From JABSOG01 sp047617105 (lineage in GTDB: Bacteria > Pseudomonadota > Gammaproteobacteria > Enterobacterales > Alteromonadaceae): DNA of 6,379 nt. Made by a program: the position numbers and the translations under genes. How positions within the stretch are numbered: the first letter of the stretch is position 1; the number at the start of each line of letters is the position of its first letter. Shown here piece after piece: positions 1 to 6,303 of the stretch. Below the pieces are notes generated by a model. It saw only the letters and a list, made by a program, of their open reading frames with translations, was not told the DNA's origin and did not search any database. The DNA lies in assembly GCA_047617105.1 (NCBI GenBank), contig JBLGCB010000399.1:1-6379 (forward strand). Direction: 5' to 3'.

Positions 1-1921
1 CAGAGGTTAACCAAGGGTGACCACCGACAGTAGTCAGTAGGTCTGCAAAATCTTTTGCCTGGTCTTGCTCTGGTTTGGCTAAACCAAGCTGACGCAACTG
101 CTCTGCGGCGATAATTTTTTGCTCAACAAGGTGTAACGGCGCGAGTGTGATCACACTGGTGACCAGTTCGTCGAGTTCGCTAGAATGCACAGCCACATCG
201 CCGGTGATGATCAGCTTGTGTCCATGGGATGACAGTGATTGCAGCAATGCTTTGAGTGAGTCACTCAAAGAGACCGTCACCATATCATCGAGCACAAAAC
301 AGCAATTTAAGGTCGACAGTTTTTCGACCACTTTGGCGGTGTCTTTGACTTCCAATCCTATCACTGGGGCGATCATTTCGAGCATATCGTCTGGGGTATA
401 ATCGTTAGCGGCAAAATCAAAATAAAAACCATAATCAAGCTGCTGCTTTTGCGCCAGATAAACACAGGCCACATGGGCCAGTTGCGATTTGCCCGAACCT
501 TGTTCGCCTAATACTGCCACTCCAGCCCCTTGCTGACCTTGCAACGGTTCAATCAACTGCAATACTTGGCCATCGCTGACCTGAGACAGCATTGGGGGTA
601 ACATCTGGGTTCTAAAACCAAACAGCTTTTCATGAATTTGCGCGGTATCGTCTGGCGCATCAGGTTCACCTAGGGAAGGCACGCCAAAGAAATTGACCGA
701 TTGCAGGCTGTAATGCACCAACAATGACCAAGGGTGAAAAGGTATTGGTTGCGTGGTCATCAACGCGGTTTCGGTGTTCGATTGCAACGCTTTGCGGGCT
801 TCAACCACCGCCTGATCAAGACTGAGTCCAGCGACGATTTGACTGTAAATGGTTTCAAAACATTGGCTGGCGGTCCATGGGTCGGTAATTTGGCCTAAAC
901 CAATCACATTGCCTAAACCCTGCTGATGGGCCGCTTGGGCAATCATCGCCAAACCTTGTGCAGGGTTTTGCACCACGTTGTGCTCGGTGTCAGATAAATA
1001 AGCGCGAGCATCAATACTCAACGCAGCGACGTTATTATCCACCAACACTTTTGCCAATTCATCAATGCTAACAACACTGTCATCATCCAGTATTATACTG
1101 GCCACATCATTATTCAGCAGCACTGGGCCATCATAATGAAAAATATGTACGGGTTGGCTGTGATCAGCCAATCTGTCGGTTAACTGCTGCCAGTCTGTAT
1201 TTTGACAAATGTCATAATCAATCGCACCACCAGCGGCCATCGCCTGCAAGCTGACGTTAATACTGTTGCTACTGGCAAAAGGCAACTCATTGGCTCTGGC
1301 TCTGGATACCAAAGTTAAAATACCTAAGGGCTGCTCATCTTGTTTATCAGTATCCTGATTGTCAGGCGTGATATTTTCAGCTTGTAATAGCTGGTTGACC
1401 TTGTCTTGTGATGGCGGCGTGACTTTTAAATCAAAACTCAATGGTGGAAAAGCGTCAGCAGCCAAATCGGTCTGTTCAAATCGGCGCACATAACCGTTTA
1501 CCACGGTTGAAAGAATATACTTTGATTCCGGCAAAATGGTGGTTTCCCACAACTCTGTAAAAAACGCCAACCGTGACGACTCGATGCGCACTTGTAAGGT
1601 GTGGTAACCCTGCTGCTCGATATCTTCTGTGAGTTTGATCAACTCATGATCTTCACCTAATAATTCTTCACCAATGGATTGGCCACATTTGATTAATTTG
1701 CTAACGACACCGGAGTCATCACCATTATCTGATGGTTTTTGTGGGTATTCACTAAAGTACCAAGCCAGCACTTTGCGAAAGTTATCGGTGACTGGTGAGT
1801 CATAACTTTCAGTGTTAAAACCTGTGCTGGTTACTTCGTTTTGCGCTTTTTGTTCTAATACAATCCGTACTGCATCATCTTCATTGCCGACTGCCGGACA
1901 GTCAATTATTCTTAATAACAT
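1..1921 (-). CDS. CHAT-domain / STAND-like P-loop NTPase protein, C-terminus off window, CHAT active site apparently degenerate
   Basis: The frame is open from ATG at 1921 to the left edge, giving 640 residues with no stop, so the 3' end is missing. A weak AGAG lies about 8 nt before the start. Residues about 75-170 resemble the region before CHAT domains, with the usual PWElL-type motif seen as LWETTI (W125). An Asp/Gln-rich linker (about 183-197) leads to a CHAT-like domain (about 198-405): GILTLVSR at 200-207, HYDG at 262-265, a GLAMIAQAA...GNVIGLGQITD segment, then FETIYSQIVAG and EARKAL near 374-379. The expected GHG histidine position is Pro266 and the expected NAC cysteine position is Asp304, so peptidase activity is doubtful. 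An NTPase follows: Walker A GEQGSGKS (472-479, Lys478), Walker B FVLDD (542-546), and a GGHPW motif (633-637) like the GxP region of STAND/NB-ARC proteins. Such proteins are usually cytoplasmic sensors or switches, with a C-terminal repeat sensor expected beyond the window. The domain calls were made by eye; the NTPase is secure and the CHAT assignment is good. Confidence 0.85.
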   Translation of the reverse strand, partial: MLLRIIDCPAVGNEDDAVRIVLEQKAQNEVTSTGFNTESYDSPVTDNFRKVLAWYFSEYPQKPSDNGDDSGVVSKLIKCGQSIGEELLGEDHELIKLTEDIEQQGYHTLQVRIESSRLAFFTELWETTILPESKYILSTVVNGYVRRFEQTDLAADAFPPLSFDLKVTPPSQDKVNQLLQAENITPDNQDTDKQDEQPLGILTLVSRARANELPFASSNSINVSLQAMAAGGAIDYDICQNTDWQQLTDRLADHSQPVHIFHYDGPVLLNNDVASIILDDDSVVSIDELAKVLVDNNVAALSIDARAYLSDTEHNVVQNPAQGLAMIAQAAHQQGLGNVIGLGQITDPWTASQCFETIYSQIVAGLSLDQAVVEARKALQSNTETALMTTQPIPFHPWSLLVHYSLQSVNFFGVPSLGEPDAPDDTAQIHEKLFGFRTQMLPPMLSQVSDGQVLQLIEPLQGQQGAGVAVLGEQGSGKSQLAHVACVYLAQKQQLDYGFYFDFAANDYTPDDMLEMIAPVIGLEVKDTAKVVEKLSTLNCCFVLDDMVTVSLSDSLKALLQSLSSHGHKLIITGDVAVHSSELDELVTSVITLAPLHLVEQKIIAAEQLRQLGLAKPEQDQAKDFADLLTTVGGHPWLTS

Positions 1922-1960
1922 GTTTAATACTCTAATATTTTCAGGGGTTGTCTTTGCCTG

Positions 1961-2060
1961 CTAGGTCACGCGTGGGCACAAACAACGTGACCACCCTACG
2001 GCATTCCTTAGCTCGTTTTGGGCTCTATCGAATGTTTATTTCTAAGTTAAGCACCCTACG
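1961..2060. repeat. REP-like intergenic repeat with inverted and direct repeats
   Basis: This fills most of the gap between the phosphoesterase and the CHAT-NTPase gene. GGTCACG (1964-1970) and CGTGACC (1986-1992) are perfect 7-bp inverted arms around a 15-nt loop. An alternative stem pairs GTGGGCAC (1972-1979) with GTGACCAC (1987-1994), with one mismatch and a 7-nt loop. CACCCTACG occurs twice, at 1992-2000 and 2052-2060, exactly 60 bp apart. The second copy contains the TAG stop of the phosphoesterase gene. Motifs of the CGTAGGGTG...GTGCCCACGCG type are, from memory, common as dispersed palindromic intergenic repeats in proteobacteria. In RNA from the minus strand the hairpin could stabilise the upstream message or reduce read-through. 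There is no U-run, so it is not a standard terminator. Confidence 0.55.
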
Positions 2061-2826
2061 CATCATAAATGCACATCAGTCTTTTGCTGGCAATTCTGTC
2101 TTCTGAGGGATAACCAAAGGCATTATTGATATATTGAATACCGTCAACCACCACATTGCGATTAAGGTGACTGTGACCATATACATGAATATCGGGTTTT
2201 AACACCCGGATTTGTTTTTCAAGCAAGTCACTGCCCAAAGCAGGATAGATATAACGATACATCTGCGGGATAAAAGGTGGCATCAGGTCAATACGGGGCA
2301 AAAAATGCGAGAAGCTGATCAGCGTATGGTTGGCTGATGGCCGTTGATAACTTAAGTGCTCGGTGTTTTGGTCTAAAAAATAACGGGTGATATCACCCAC
2401 TTGCATATCATCCGGCCAGCTACATGCACGAAAATCCATCCATGTGGCCTTTAACTGATCACCTGGTTGACCAAAAGAGAAATCATACCAAGATAATAAC
2501 GGCACAATAGACAGCGCACCCACATGCAGCGGTTGCATCGACACCCCGTTATCTATCGCCACCCGAGCGAGCAGTTTGTATTTTTCAATGGAATCGGCGG
2601 TTTTGCACCGTGATACCCATAACTCATGGTTACCGGGCACATAAAGCACTTTAAAAAATTTGGCCGATAAACTGGCAAAACACTCGGCGATTAATGATAA
2701 CTTATCGGTTAAATCGCCGGCCAGAATCAAAATATCGTCAACATAATCTGTCGCCGATAAATTGCTGATCCATTCTTTGTTTTCCTGATAATCAATATGC
2801 ACATCAGATACAGCAAACACTTTCAT
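2056..2826 (-). CDS. Calcineurin-like metallophosphoesterase
   Basis: This 256-residue protein carries the full set of metal-binding motifs of the calcineurin-like phosphoesterase family (PF00149): DVH (Asp8, His10), GDLTD (Asp38), GNHE (Asn66, His67), a SFSH motif with His174, and YGHSH (His218, His220). These predict a two-metal phosphohydrolase. There is no signal peptide or membrane segment, so it should be cytoplasmic. The substrate (phosphomonoester, nucleotide or phosphodiester) cannot be read from the sequence. The ATG at 2826 follows the hydrolase stop by 2 nt, and an AGGA about 9 nt upstream lies within the end of that gene, so the two are probably co-transcribed and translationally coupled. 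Its TAG stop lies inside a copy of the CACCCTACG repeat, so the original C-terminus may have been altered by repeat insertion. Length is normal for the family. The family call is firm. Confidence 0.93.
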   Translation of the reverse strand: MKVFAVSDVHIDYQENKEWISNLSATDYVDDILILAGDLTDKLSLIAECFASLSAKFFKVLYVPGNHELWVSRCKTADSIEKYKLLARVAIDNGVSMQPLHVGALSIVPLLSWYDFSFGQPGDQLKATWMDFRACSWPDDMQVGDITRYFLDQNTEHLSYQRPSANHTLISFSHFLPRIDLMPPFIPQMYRYIYPALGSDLLEKQIRVLKPDIHVYGHSHLNRNVVVDGIQYINNAFGYPSEDRIASKRLMCIYDA

Positions 2827-2828
2827 TG

Positions 2829-3701
2829 CTACGGTTCCTGCAAAAATGTGATGGCCAGCTGGTTAAACTTGGCGGCACTTTCAAAATTTGGCACATGACC
2901 GGCATTATCCAACACCTCAAACCGTGAGCCTGATAATAGCTGATGTAATTGCTGTCCGACCTGAAGCGGGATCGCTTTGTCTTGTGCGCCCCAGACAATC
3001 AGTATCGGCACTTCTATCTTAGCCAAAAGGGCTATCTCATCACTGAGTTTGTCAAAAAACTGCTTGCGTTGAATCGACAACCCCACCGTCGCTGTATTTT
3101 CAATTTTGTGTGCTCTGACCACATTATCAAAGTATTCATCACTCACCAGCGCTTTATTATGAATAAATGAACCGAAAAGACCGGCTTTTCTAATGGCATC
3201 GGTTTTTAGATTTAAAAAGAATTCTCCAATCACGGGCAAATTAAAAAACTTGCCCAAGGCGGGGATCGGGTTGGGCAAACCTGCGGCGTCAACCAACAAC
3301 AGCTTGTTGACTCTGTCACGGTGCTCTGTGCACAACTTCATCGCGGTACCACCACCCATCGACTGGCCTAAAAATGAGGCATTCTCGATACCAAGACGGT
3401 CCATAAAACCAATGATTTGTTCGACATACAGTGCATAACCATAATCCAGCGATGCTCTTGTGCTATAACCACAACCCCATAAATCTACCACATAAACCTT
3501 AAACTTTTCAGCGAGGGCATCGATATTGGCATTCCACAAATATGAGTCATAAAAGAAGCCGTGCAACAGGATAAGGGGTTCTCCTGCGCCTTTTTCAATG
3601 TAATGGGTTTTATGGCCATTGATATCAATAAATTGACCTTTGGCATGTTTGCTGGCCCAGGCATCCAATGGTTGGCTGCTCCACGGTATAAACGCTGACA
3701 T
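2829..3701 (-). CDS. Alpha/beta hydrolase-fold protein
   Basis: This 290-residue protein has the classic alpha/beta hydrolase layout (PF00561-like). The oxyanion-hole motif LLHGF is at 45-49. The nucleophile elbow GQSMG at 112-116 puts Ser114 as nucleophile. The acid is probably Asp241 (WGAQD), and the base is His269 in AGHVP. A variable lid of about residues 140-215 contains the LPNPIPALGKFF segment. The N-terminus has no clear signal peptide, so it is probably cytoplasmic. The substrate is unknown: esters, thioesters, lactones or C-C bonds are all possible for this fold. The ATG is preceded by AAGGAT about 7 nt upstream, supporting this start. Its stop is 2 nt before the phosphoesterase start. 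The 97-bp gap from the methyltransferase gene holds a short tandem repeat and no strong promoter, so it may belong to the upstream operon. Fold and triad are certain; the reaction is not. Confidence 0.93.
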   Translation of the reverse strand: MSAFIPWSSQPLDAWASKHAKGQFIDINGHKTHYIEKGAGEPLILLHGFFYDSYLWNANIDALAEKFKVYVVDLWGCGYSTRASLDYGYALYVEQIIGFMDRLGIENASFLGQSMGGGTAMKLCTEHRDRVNKLLLVDAAGLPNPIPALGKFFNLPVIGEFFLNLKTDAIRKAGLFGSFIHNKALVSDEYFDNVVRAHKIENTATVGLSIQRKQFFDKLSDEIALLAKIEVPILIVWGAQDKAIPLQVGQQLHQLLSGSRFEVLDNAGHVPNFESAAKFNQLAITFLQEP

Positions 3702-3729
3702 TTAACTAATCCTTAATTGTTGTGGGGTG

Positions 3730-3773
3730 TATGCTCTTGTTTGGTATATGCTTTTGTTTGGTATTGTTTAGTA
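3730..3773. repeat. 17-bp tandem repeat, about 2.6 units
   Basis: TATGCTCTTGTTTGGTA at 3730-3746 is followed immediately by TATGCTTTTGTTTGGTA at 3747-3763 (one mismatch), and then by a partial copy TTGTTTAGTA at 3764-3773. The repeat lies in the 97-bp gap between the methyltransferase stop and the hydrolase start. It could arise by polymerase slippage, or could be a pair of protein-binding sites 17 bp apart. Nothing in the sequence decides between these. Confidence 0.7.
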
Positions 3774-3799
3774 CTGCTTGGAACTGTTGCTGATGCAGA

Positions 3800-4246
3800 T
3801 TATATCCAGCGCCTTACCTTAGCTTGATAGGCCGCAAACGCCTGCGGGAATTTTTGCTTCAATGCTCGCTCTTCCGGGATAATCTGAAATTTATTGATAT
3901 AAACAACAAACCCCAGCAACAGAACAATATTAAGCGGGTCGCCTAGATATAACACAACACCGCATAATTCTAACGTTAAGCTAAGGTACATCGGGTTTCG
4001 GCTCAGGCCGAATATACCCGTGTCGACCAACTGCGATGTTTCTTGCGGATTGCGCGGGTCGATGGTGGTTTGCGCTTTGCTAAATGACATCGTAGCAACA
4101 ATGCCAATGGCAACCCCCAGTAAAAACACCACCAATGCAATCATCGACGGCACTGCTATTGTGGCCACTAATCCTAAGGAAAATATCAGCCACATCGCTG
4201 CTGCGACCAGCAAAAAAATGATTGGTGGTGGAATCTTTAACTCCAT
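3800..4246 (-). CDS. Small integral-membrane methyltransferase, isoprenylcysteine/phospholipid methyltransferase type
   Basis: This 148-residue protein is very hydrophobic, with likely membrane segments near residues 8-27, 31-53, 86-101 and 104-119. The loop between the second and third carries DPRNPQ then LVDTGIFGLSRNPMYL (about 73-88). The C-terminus has EERALKQKFPQAFAAY (125-140). This TGIF..SRNPMY plus EER..KQKFP..Y pattern is the signature of the ICMT/PEMT superfamily (PF04140/PF04191), whose members use S-adenosylmethionine at the inner membrane face. Bacteria lack protein prenylation of the eukaryotic kind, so the substrate is probably a lipid or other hydrophobic molecule and is unknown. 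Length is normal for bacterial members. AGGAG lies about 10 nt before the ATG at 4246. A candidate promoter lies upstream at 4297-4325. It sits between the ligase and hydrolase genes on the same strand. Confidence 0.88.
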   Translation of the reverse strand: MELKIPPPIIFLLVAAAMWLIFSLGLVATIAVPSMIALVVFLLGVAIGIVATMSFSKAQTTIDPRNPQETSQLVDTGIFGLSRNPMYLSLTLELCGVVLYLGDPLNIVLLLGFVVYINKFQIIPEERALKQKFPQAFAAYQAKVRRWI

Positions 4247-4296
4247 TTTATTGTTACTCCTGTTGATTGCTCAAAACATTATGGTAAACACGGCAA

Positions 4297-4325
4297 AATA
4301 TGGGGGTGAAAGTGACCCATTTCAA
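4297..4325 (-). promoter_or_regulatory. Candidate sigma-70 promoter for the methyltransferase gene with an operator-like inverted repeat
   Basis: Read on the minus strand there is TTGAAA (4325-4320), a 17-bp spacer, and CATATT (4302-4297), which matches the consensus at 9 of 12 positions. Transcription would start near 4290, leaving a leader of about 44 nt before the ATG at 4246. The spacer contains GGGTGAAAGTGACCC (4304-4318), an imperfect inverted repeat with 5 of 6 arm bases matching, placed where a repressor could block polymerase. The site is in the 100-bp gap after the ligase stop, so the methyltransferase, hydrolase and phosphoesterase could be expressed apart from the ligase. Confidence 0.4.
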
Positions 4326-4346
4326 GCCTCTAAAACCAAGCCTTAA

Positions 4347-5840
4347 TTATTTAAGCGCCGACTTGGTCACTTTACCCATCGCATTTCGCGGTAAAGCAGC
4401 CACAATCTTAATCGCCTTAGGTATTTTGTAAGACGACATTTTGCCATCACACCAAGCTTTTAAATCGTTGTATTCAAGACTAACCGCTGGTTTTAAAGCG
4501 ATATAGGCCATCACCGCCTCGCCCCAAGTTTCATCTTCAACCCCAAGCACCGCCACCTCGGCAATACCGTCATGGGTCAGCAGTGTACCTTCAATTTCAA
4601 GGGCTGAAAGTTTGTAACCCCCCGATTTAATGATATCAATGGAAGCCCGGCCCATGATGCGATAATAACCCTGTTCGATCACCGCCACATCACCGGTGCA
4701 GAACCAACCCTGTTTAAAACTCTCAATGGTCGCTTTAGGGTTATTCCAATATTCTAAAAAGACATTATCGCCTTTAATCCGTATCTCGCCGGGCGTGTTA
4801 TCAGCAGTGATAAGGCCATCATCTTCACCAAATAGTGCCGCTTCAACCCCTGGCAAAGGTTGACCAACGTGGCCTGCTCGTCTTTCACCGTGGTATGGGT
4901 TTGACATGCCCATGCCGATTTCGGTCATGCCATAACGCTCTAACAGCACCTGGCCGGTGAGGTCTTGCCACTGATTAAACAACTTCACCGGACACGCCGC
5001 CGAGCCAGAAATATTTAACCGCATCGCGTTAAAACCGGCGCAAATCTGCGCTACTTGTGAGTGAGGGGGTGACGGGTCAGTCAGTGAATCGAAATACTGA
5101 ATCAGTTTGACATAAATCGTCGGCACCGCCATAAACACGTTATAACGTCCCGCCGCAACCTGGGCAGTAATTTTGGGGATATCGAATTTGGCATAAAGGT
5201 CAACCGTCGCCCCGGCCCATAAACCGCAGCTGAGAATATTAATAATGCCATGAACATGGTGCATCGGCAGAAACAACGGGGTGATATCCTTGTCACTCCA
5301 TTGCCAAGCTTTGACCAAGGTGGTGATTTGGGCATAAATGGTTTGGTGAGTGCTGACCACGCCTTTAGGTTTGTTGGTGGTGCCACTGGTGAACAACATC
5401 ATCGCCCTACGACTAATATCAATCTCTGGCAATGGCCCGGCCTGCTGGGCCATCACATCCTGACTCGACAGTAATTCAATATCCAAGGTTTGACACAAGG
5501 CGCGTAACGACGGCGTCTGGTATGGCGCATTGGCAATCAGACAGGTCACGCTGGCACAAGACAAATAATGTTCCAACTCAGCCACCGCACAAGCCACGTT
5601 TAATGGCACCGCAATGCCACCAGCACGCCAAACCCCATGCATCGCCGTGACGTAATCCACACTGGCAGGCATAAAAAAGGCGATACGCGTTTCATTTAAA
5701 TCAGTTTTGCCAGCCAACAAACCCGTGGCAAAACGCTCAATGCGTTGATTCACTTGTGCGTAGCTATAACGGTTATCGCCATCCATCAGCGCGATATTGT
5801 GGTTATCATTGGTTAAATGGGGAAAAGCGGAGGCTGACAT
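4347..5840 (-). CDS. AMP-forming acyl-CoA ligase, malonyl-CoA synthetase-like (MatB/ACSF3 type)
   Basis: This 497-residue protein is a complete adenylate-forming enzyme (PF00501 plus PF13193). Motifs in order: the nucleotide-binding loop TSGTTNKPKG (151-160), LPMHHVHG (191-198), ERYGMTEIGM (301-310), TGD (382-384), GRASIDIIKSGGYKLSALE (397-415), and the C-terminal PRNAMGK with catalytic Lys490. It should activate a carboxylic acid to an acyl-AMP and then an acyl-CoA. The strings ISGSAA (277-282, preceded by Arg274), ERYGMTEIGM..SNPY..ER..GHVGQPLPGV and IDIIKSGGYKLSALE closely resemble malonyl- and methylmalonyl-CoA synthetases as I remember them, so a short dicarboxylate is the best substrate guess. 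Another acyl substrate remains possible. It is cytoplasmic, with no signal peptide. The ATG at 5840 has AAGGA 7 nt upstream. It heads the minus-strand gene series and faces the divergent peptide gene. The family is certain and the substrate moderately supported. Confidence 0.93.
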   Translation of the reverse strand: MSASAFPHLTNDNHNIALMDGDNRYSYAQVNQRIERFATGLLAGKTDLNETRIAFFMPASVDYVTAMHGVWRAGGIAVPLNVACAVAELEHYLSCASVTCLIANAPYQTPSLRALCQTLDIELLSSQDVMAQQAGPLPEIDISRRAMMLFTSGTTNKPKGVVSTHQTIYAQITTLVKAWQWSDKDITPLFLPMHHVHGIINILSCGLWAGATVDLYAKFDIPKITAQVAAGRYNVFMAVPTIYVKLIQYFDSLTDPSPPHSQVAQICAGFNAMRLNISGSAACPVKLFNQWQDLTGQVLLERYGMTEIGMGMSNPYHGERRAGHVGQPLPGVEAALFGEDDGLITADNTPGEIRIKGDNVFLEYWNNPKATIESFKQGWFCTGDVAVIEQGYYRIMGRASIDIIKSGGYKLSALEIEGTLLTHDGIAEVAVLGVEDETWGEAVMAYIALKPAVSLEYNDLKAWCDGKMSSYKIPKAIKIVAALPRNAMGKVTKSALK

Positions 5841-5883
5841 CGTGTATTCCTTTTATAGGCTGATCGCAAAAATCACAGCTAAG

Positions 5884-5912
5884 AGGATAACTGTGTTGGC
5901 TATTAATGTCTA
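5884..5912 (-). promoter_or_regulatory. Candidate sigma-70 promoter for the acyl-CoA ligase gene
   Basis: On the minus strand, TAGACA (5912-5907), a 17-bp spacer and TATCCT (5889-5884) match the consensus at 9 of 12 positions. The predicted start near 5877 leaves a leader of about 37 nt containing the AAGGA ribosome site of the ligase gene. The perfect palindrome at 5925-5936 lies 12 bp upstream of the -35 box, a position typical of an activator or upstream repressor site. The prediction rests on hexamer match and position only. Confidence 0.4.
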
Positions 5913-5924
5913 TTGCATCATCCA

Positions 5925-5936
5925 TTGTCGCGACAA
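5925..5936. promoter_or_regulatory. Perfect 12-bp palindrome, candidate operator in the divergent intergenic region
   Basis: TTGTCGCGACAA is its own reverse complement across all 12 bases. It lies between the divergently transcribed ligase and peptide genes, upstream of both candidate promoters. A dimeric regulator bound here could influence either gene. I do not recognise the motif as the site of a specific regulator. Within this 283-bp region (5841-6123) I see no other gene; a weak CACAG/CTGTG inverted pair (5874-5878, 5891-5895) is the only other symmetry near the ligase promoter. Confidence 0.45.
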
Positions 5937-5994
5937 CTCAGTGCGAAGCTGGATAGTAGCGGTAATACTCTTTGAGCCAATTGTTATTTTTTTG

Positions 5995-6023
5995 TTGCGT
6001 TGCCCCCAAACTGATGATATAAA
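5995..6023 (+). promoter_or_regulatory. Candidate sigma-70 promoter for the small peptide gene
   Basis: TTGCGT (5995-6000), a 17-bp spacer and TATAAA (6018-6023) form a plausible promoter. The -10 box matches 5 of 6 positions; the -35 box is weak at 3 of 6. Transcription would begin near 6030 and give a leader of about 94 nt before the ATG at 6124. In that leader CACTTA (6039-6044) and TAAGTG (6074-6079) could pair over a long loop, which is weak evidence of structure. A nearer TAAAAT box at 6094-6099 has no acceptable -35 partner. Confidence 0.35.
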
Positions 6024-6123
6024 ATTACCACGCACAGGCACTTAACGACCAAAATCGAGTTGTGTGTAACAAATAAGTGTTTGATGCTTAACATAAAATC
6101 ATTAATAACAGGAAAATCTAATC

Positions 6124-6303
6124 ATGAACGAAAATAAAAAAGTGTTTGCCTTTAAATTGGCTGATAAAAACCAAAAAACTAACATTTCAAACGAACAAAA
6201 AACCAAAACGTTTAAAGCGCGTGATGGTGTTGCCATTGCTGGTTGTACTGATCCATCAGGTCGTTGGAACGTACGTTACAGCGACAATGGCATGTATTGC
6301 TAA
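6124..6303 (+). CDS. Small basic peptide with a Cys-bounded C-terminal segment; possible precursor or bacteriocin-like peptide
   Basis: This is a 59-residue ORF with AGGA 10 nt before its ATG and its own divergent promoter region. I do not recognise the family. The N-terminal 40 residues are hydrophilic and Lys-rich (eight Lys) with a short KVFAFKLA stretch at 6-13, no signal peptide and no membrane segment. The stretch ends in GVAIAG (35-40). The rest, CTDPSGRWNVRYSDNGMYC (41-59), is compositionally different: rich in Gly, Asp, Asn and aromatics (Trp48, Tyr52, Tyr58), with no Lys and the only two cysteines at its first and last positions. This leader/core contrast is typical of ribosomally made, modified peptides or small secreted peptides. 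A disulfide or enzymatic crosslink could close the segment into a ring. No maturase or exporter is in the window, so the role is inference; it could also be an ordinary small protein. Confidence 0.7.
   Translation: MNENKKVFAFKLADKNQKTNISNEQKTKTFKARDGVAIAGCTDPSGRWNVRYSDNGMYC

Noticed and set aside
147..401. Plus-strand 84-residue ORF rich in Ser and Thr
   Set aside because: It lies wholly inside the NTPase region of the CHAT-NTPase gene, antisense to the Walker B region. It has no family features and no ribosome site.
2804..2998. Minus-strand 64-residue ORF spanning the hydrolase-phosphoesterase junction
   Set aside because: It is an out-of-frame shadow of two genes that each carry complete catalytic motifs.
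4020..4346. Plus-strand 108-residue ORF
   Set aside because: It is mostly antisense to the methyltransferase gene, whose conserved motifs are clear. The translation is low in recognisable features.
4320..4346. Terminator after the ligase gene
   Set aside because: The downstream GGCTTG copies are direct repeats, not inverted ones. No hairpin with a T-run is visible.
5853..5858. TATAAA box just before the ligase start as a -10 element
   Set aside because: It would place transcription start inside the ribosome site, and there is no usable -35 box at the right spacing.
5862..5877. Possible CRP site around ATCACAG
   Set aside because: Only one half (TCACA) is present. The matching TGTGA half is absent at the required spacing.
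5797..6045. Plus-strand 82-residue ORF with a hydrophobic stretch in the divergent intergenic region
   Set aside because: It starts inside the antisense strand of the ligase gene, lacks a ribosome site, and covers the region where promoters and the palindrome lie.
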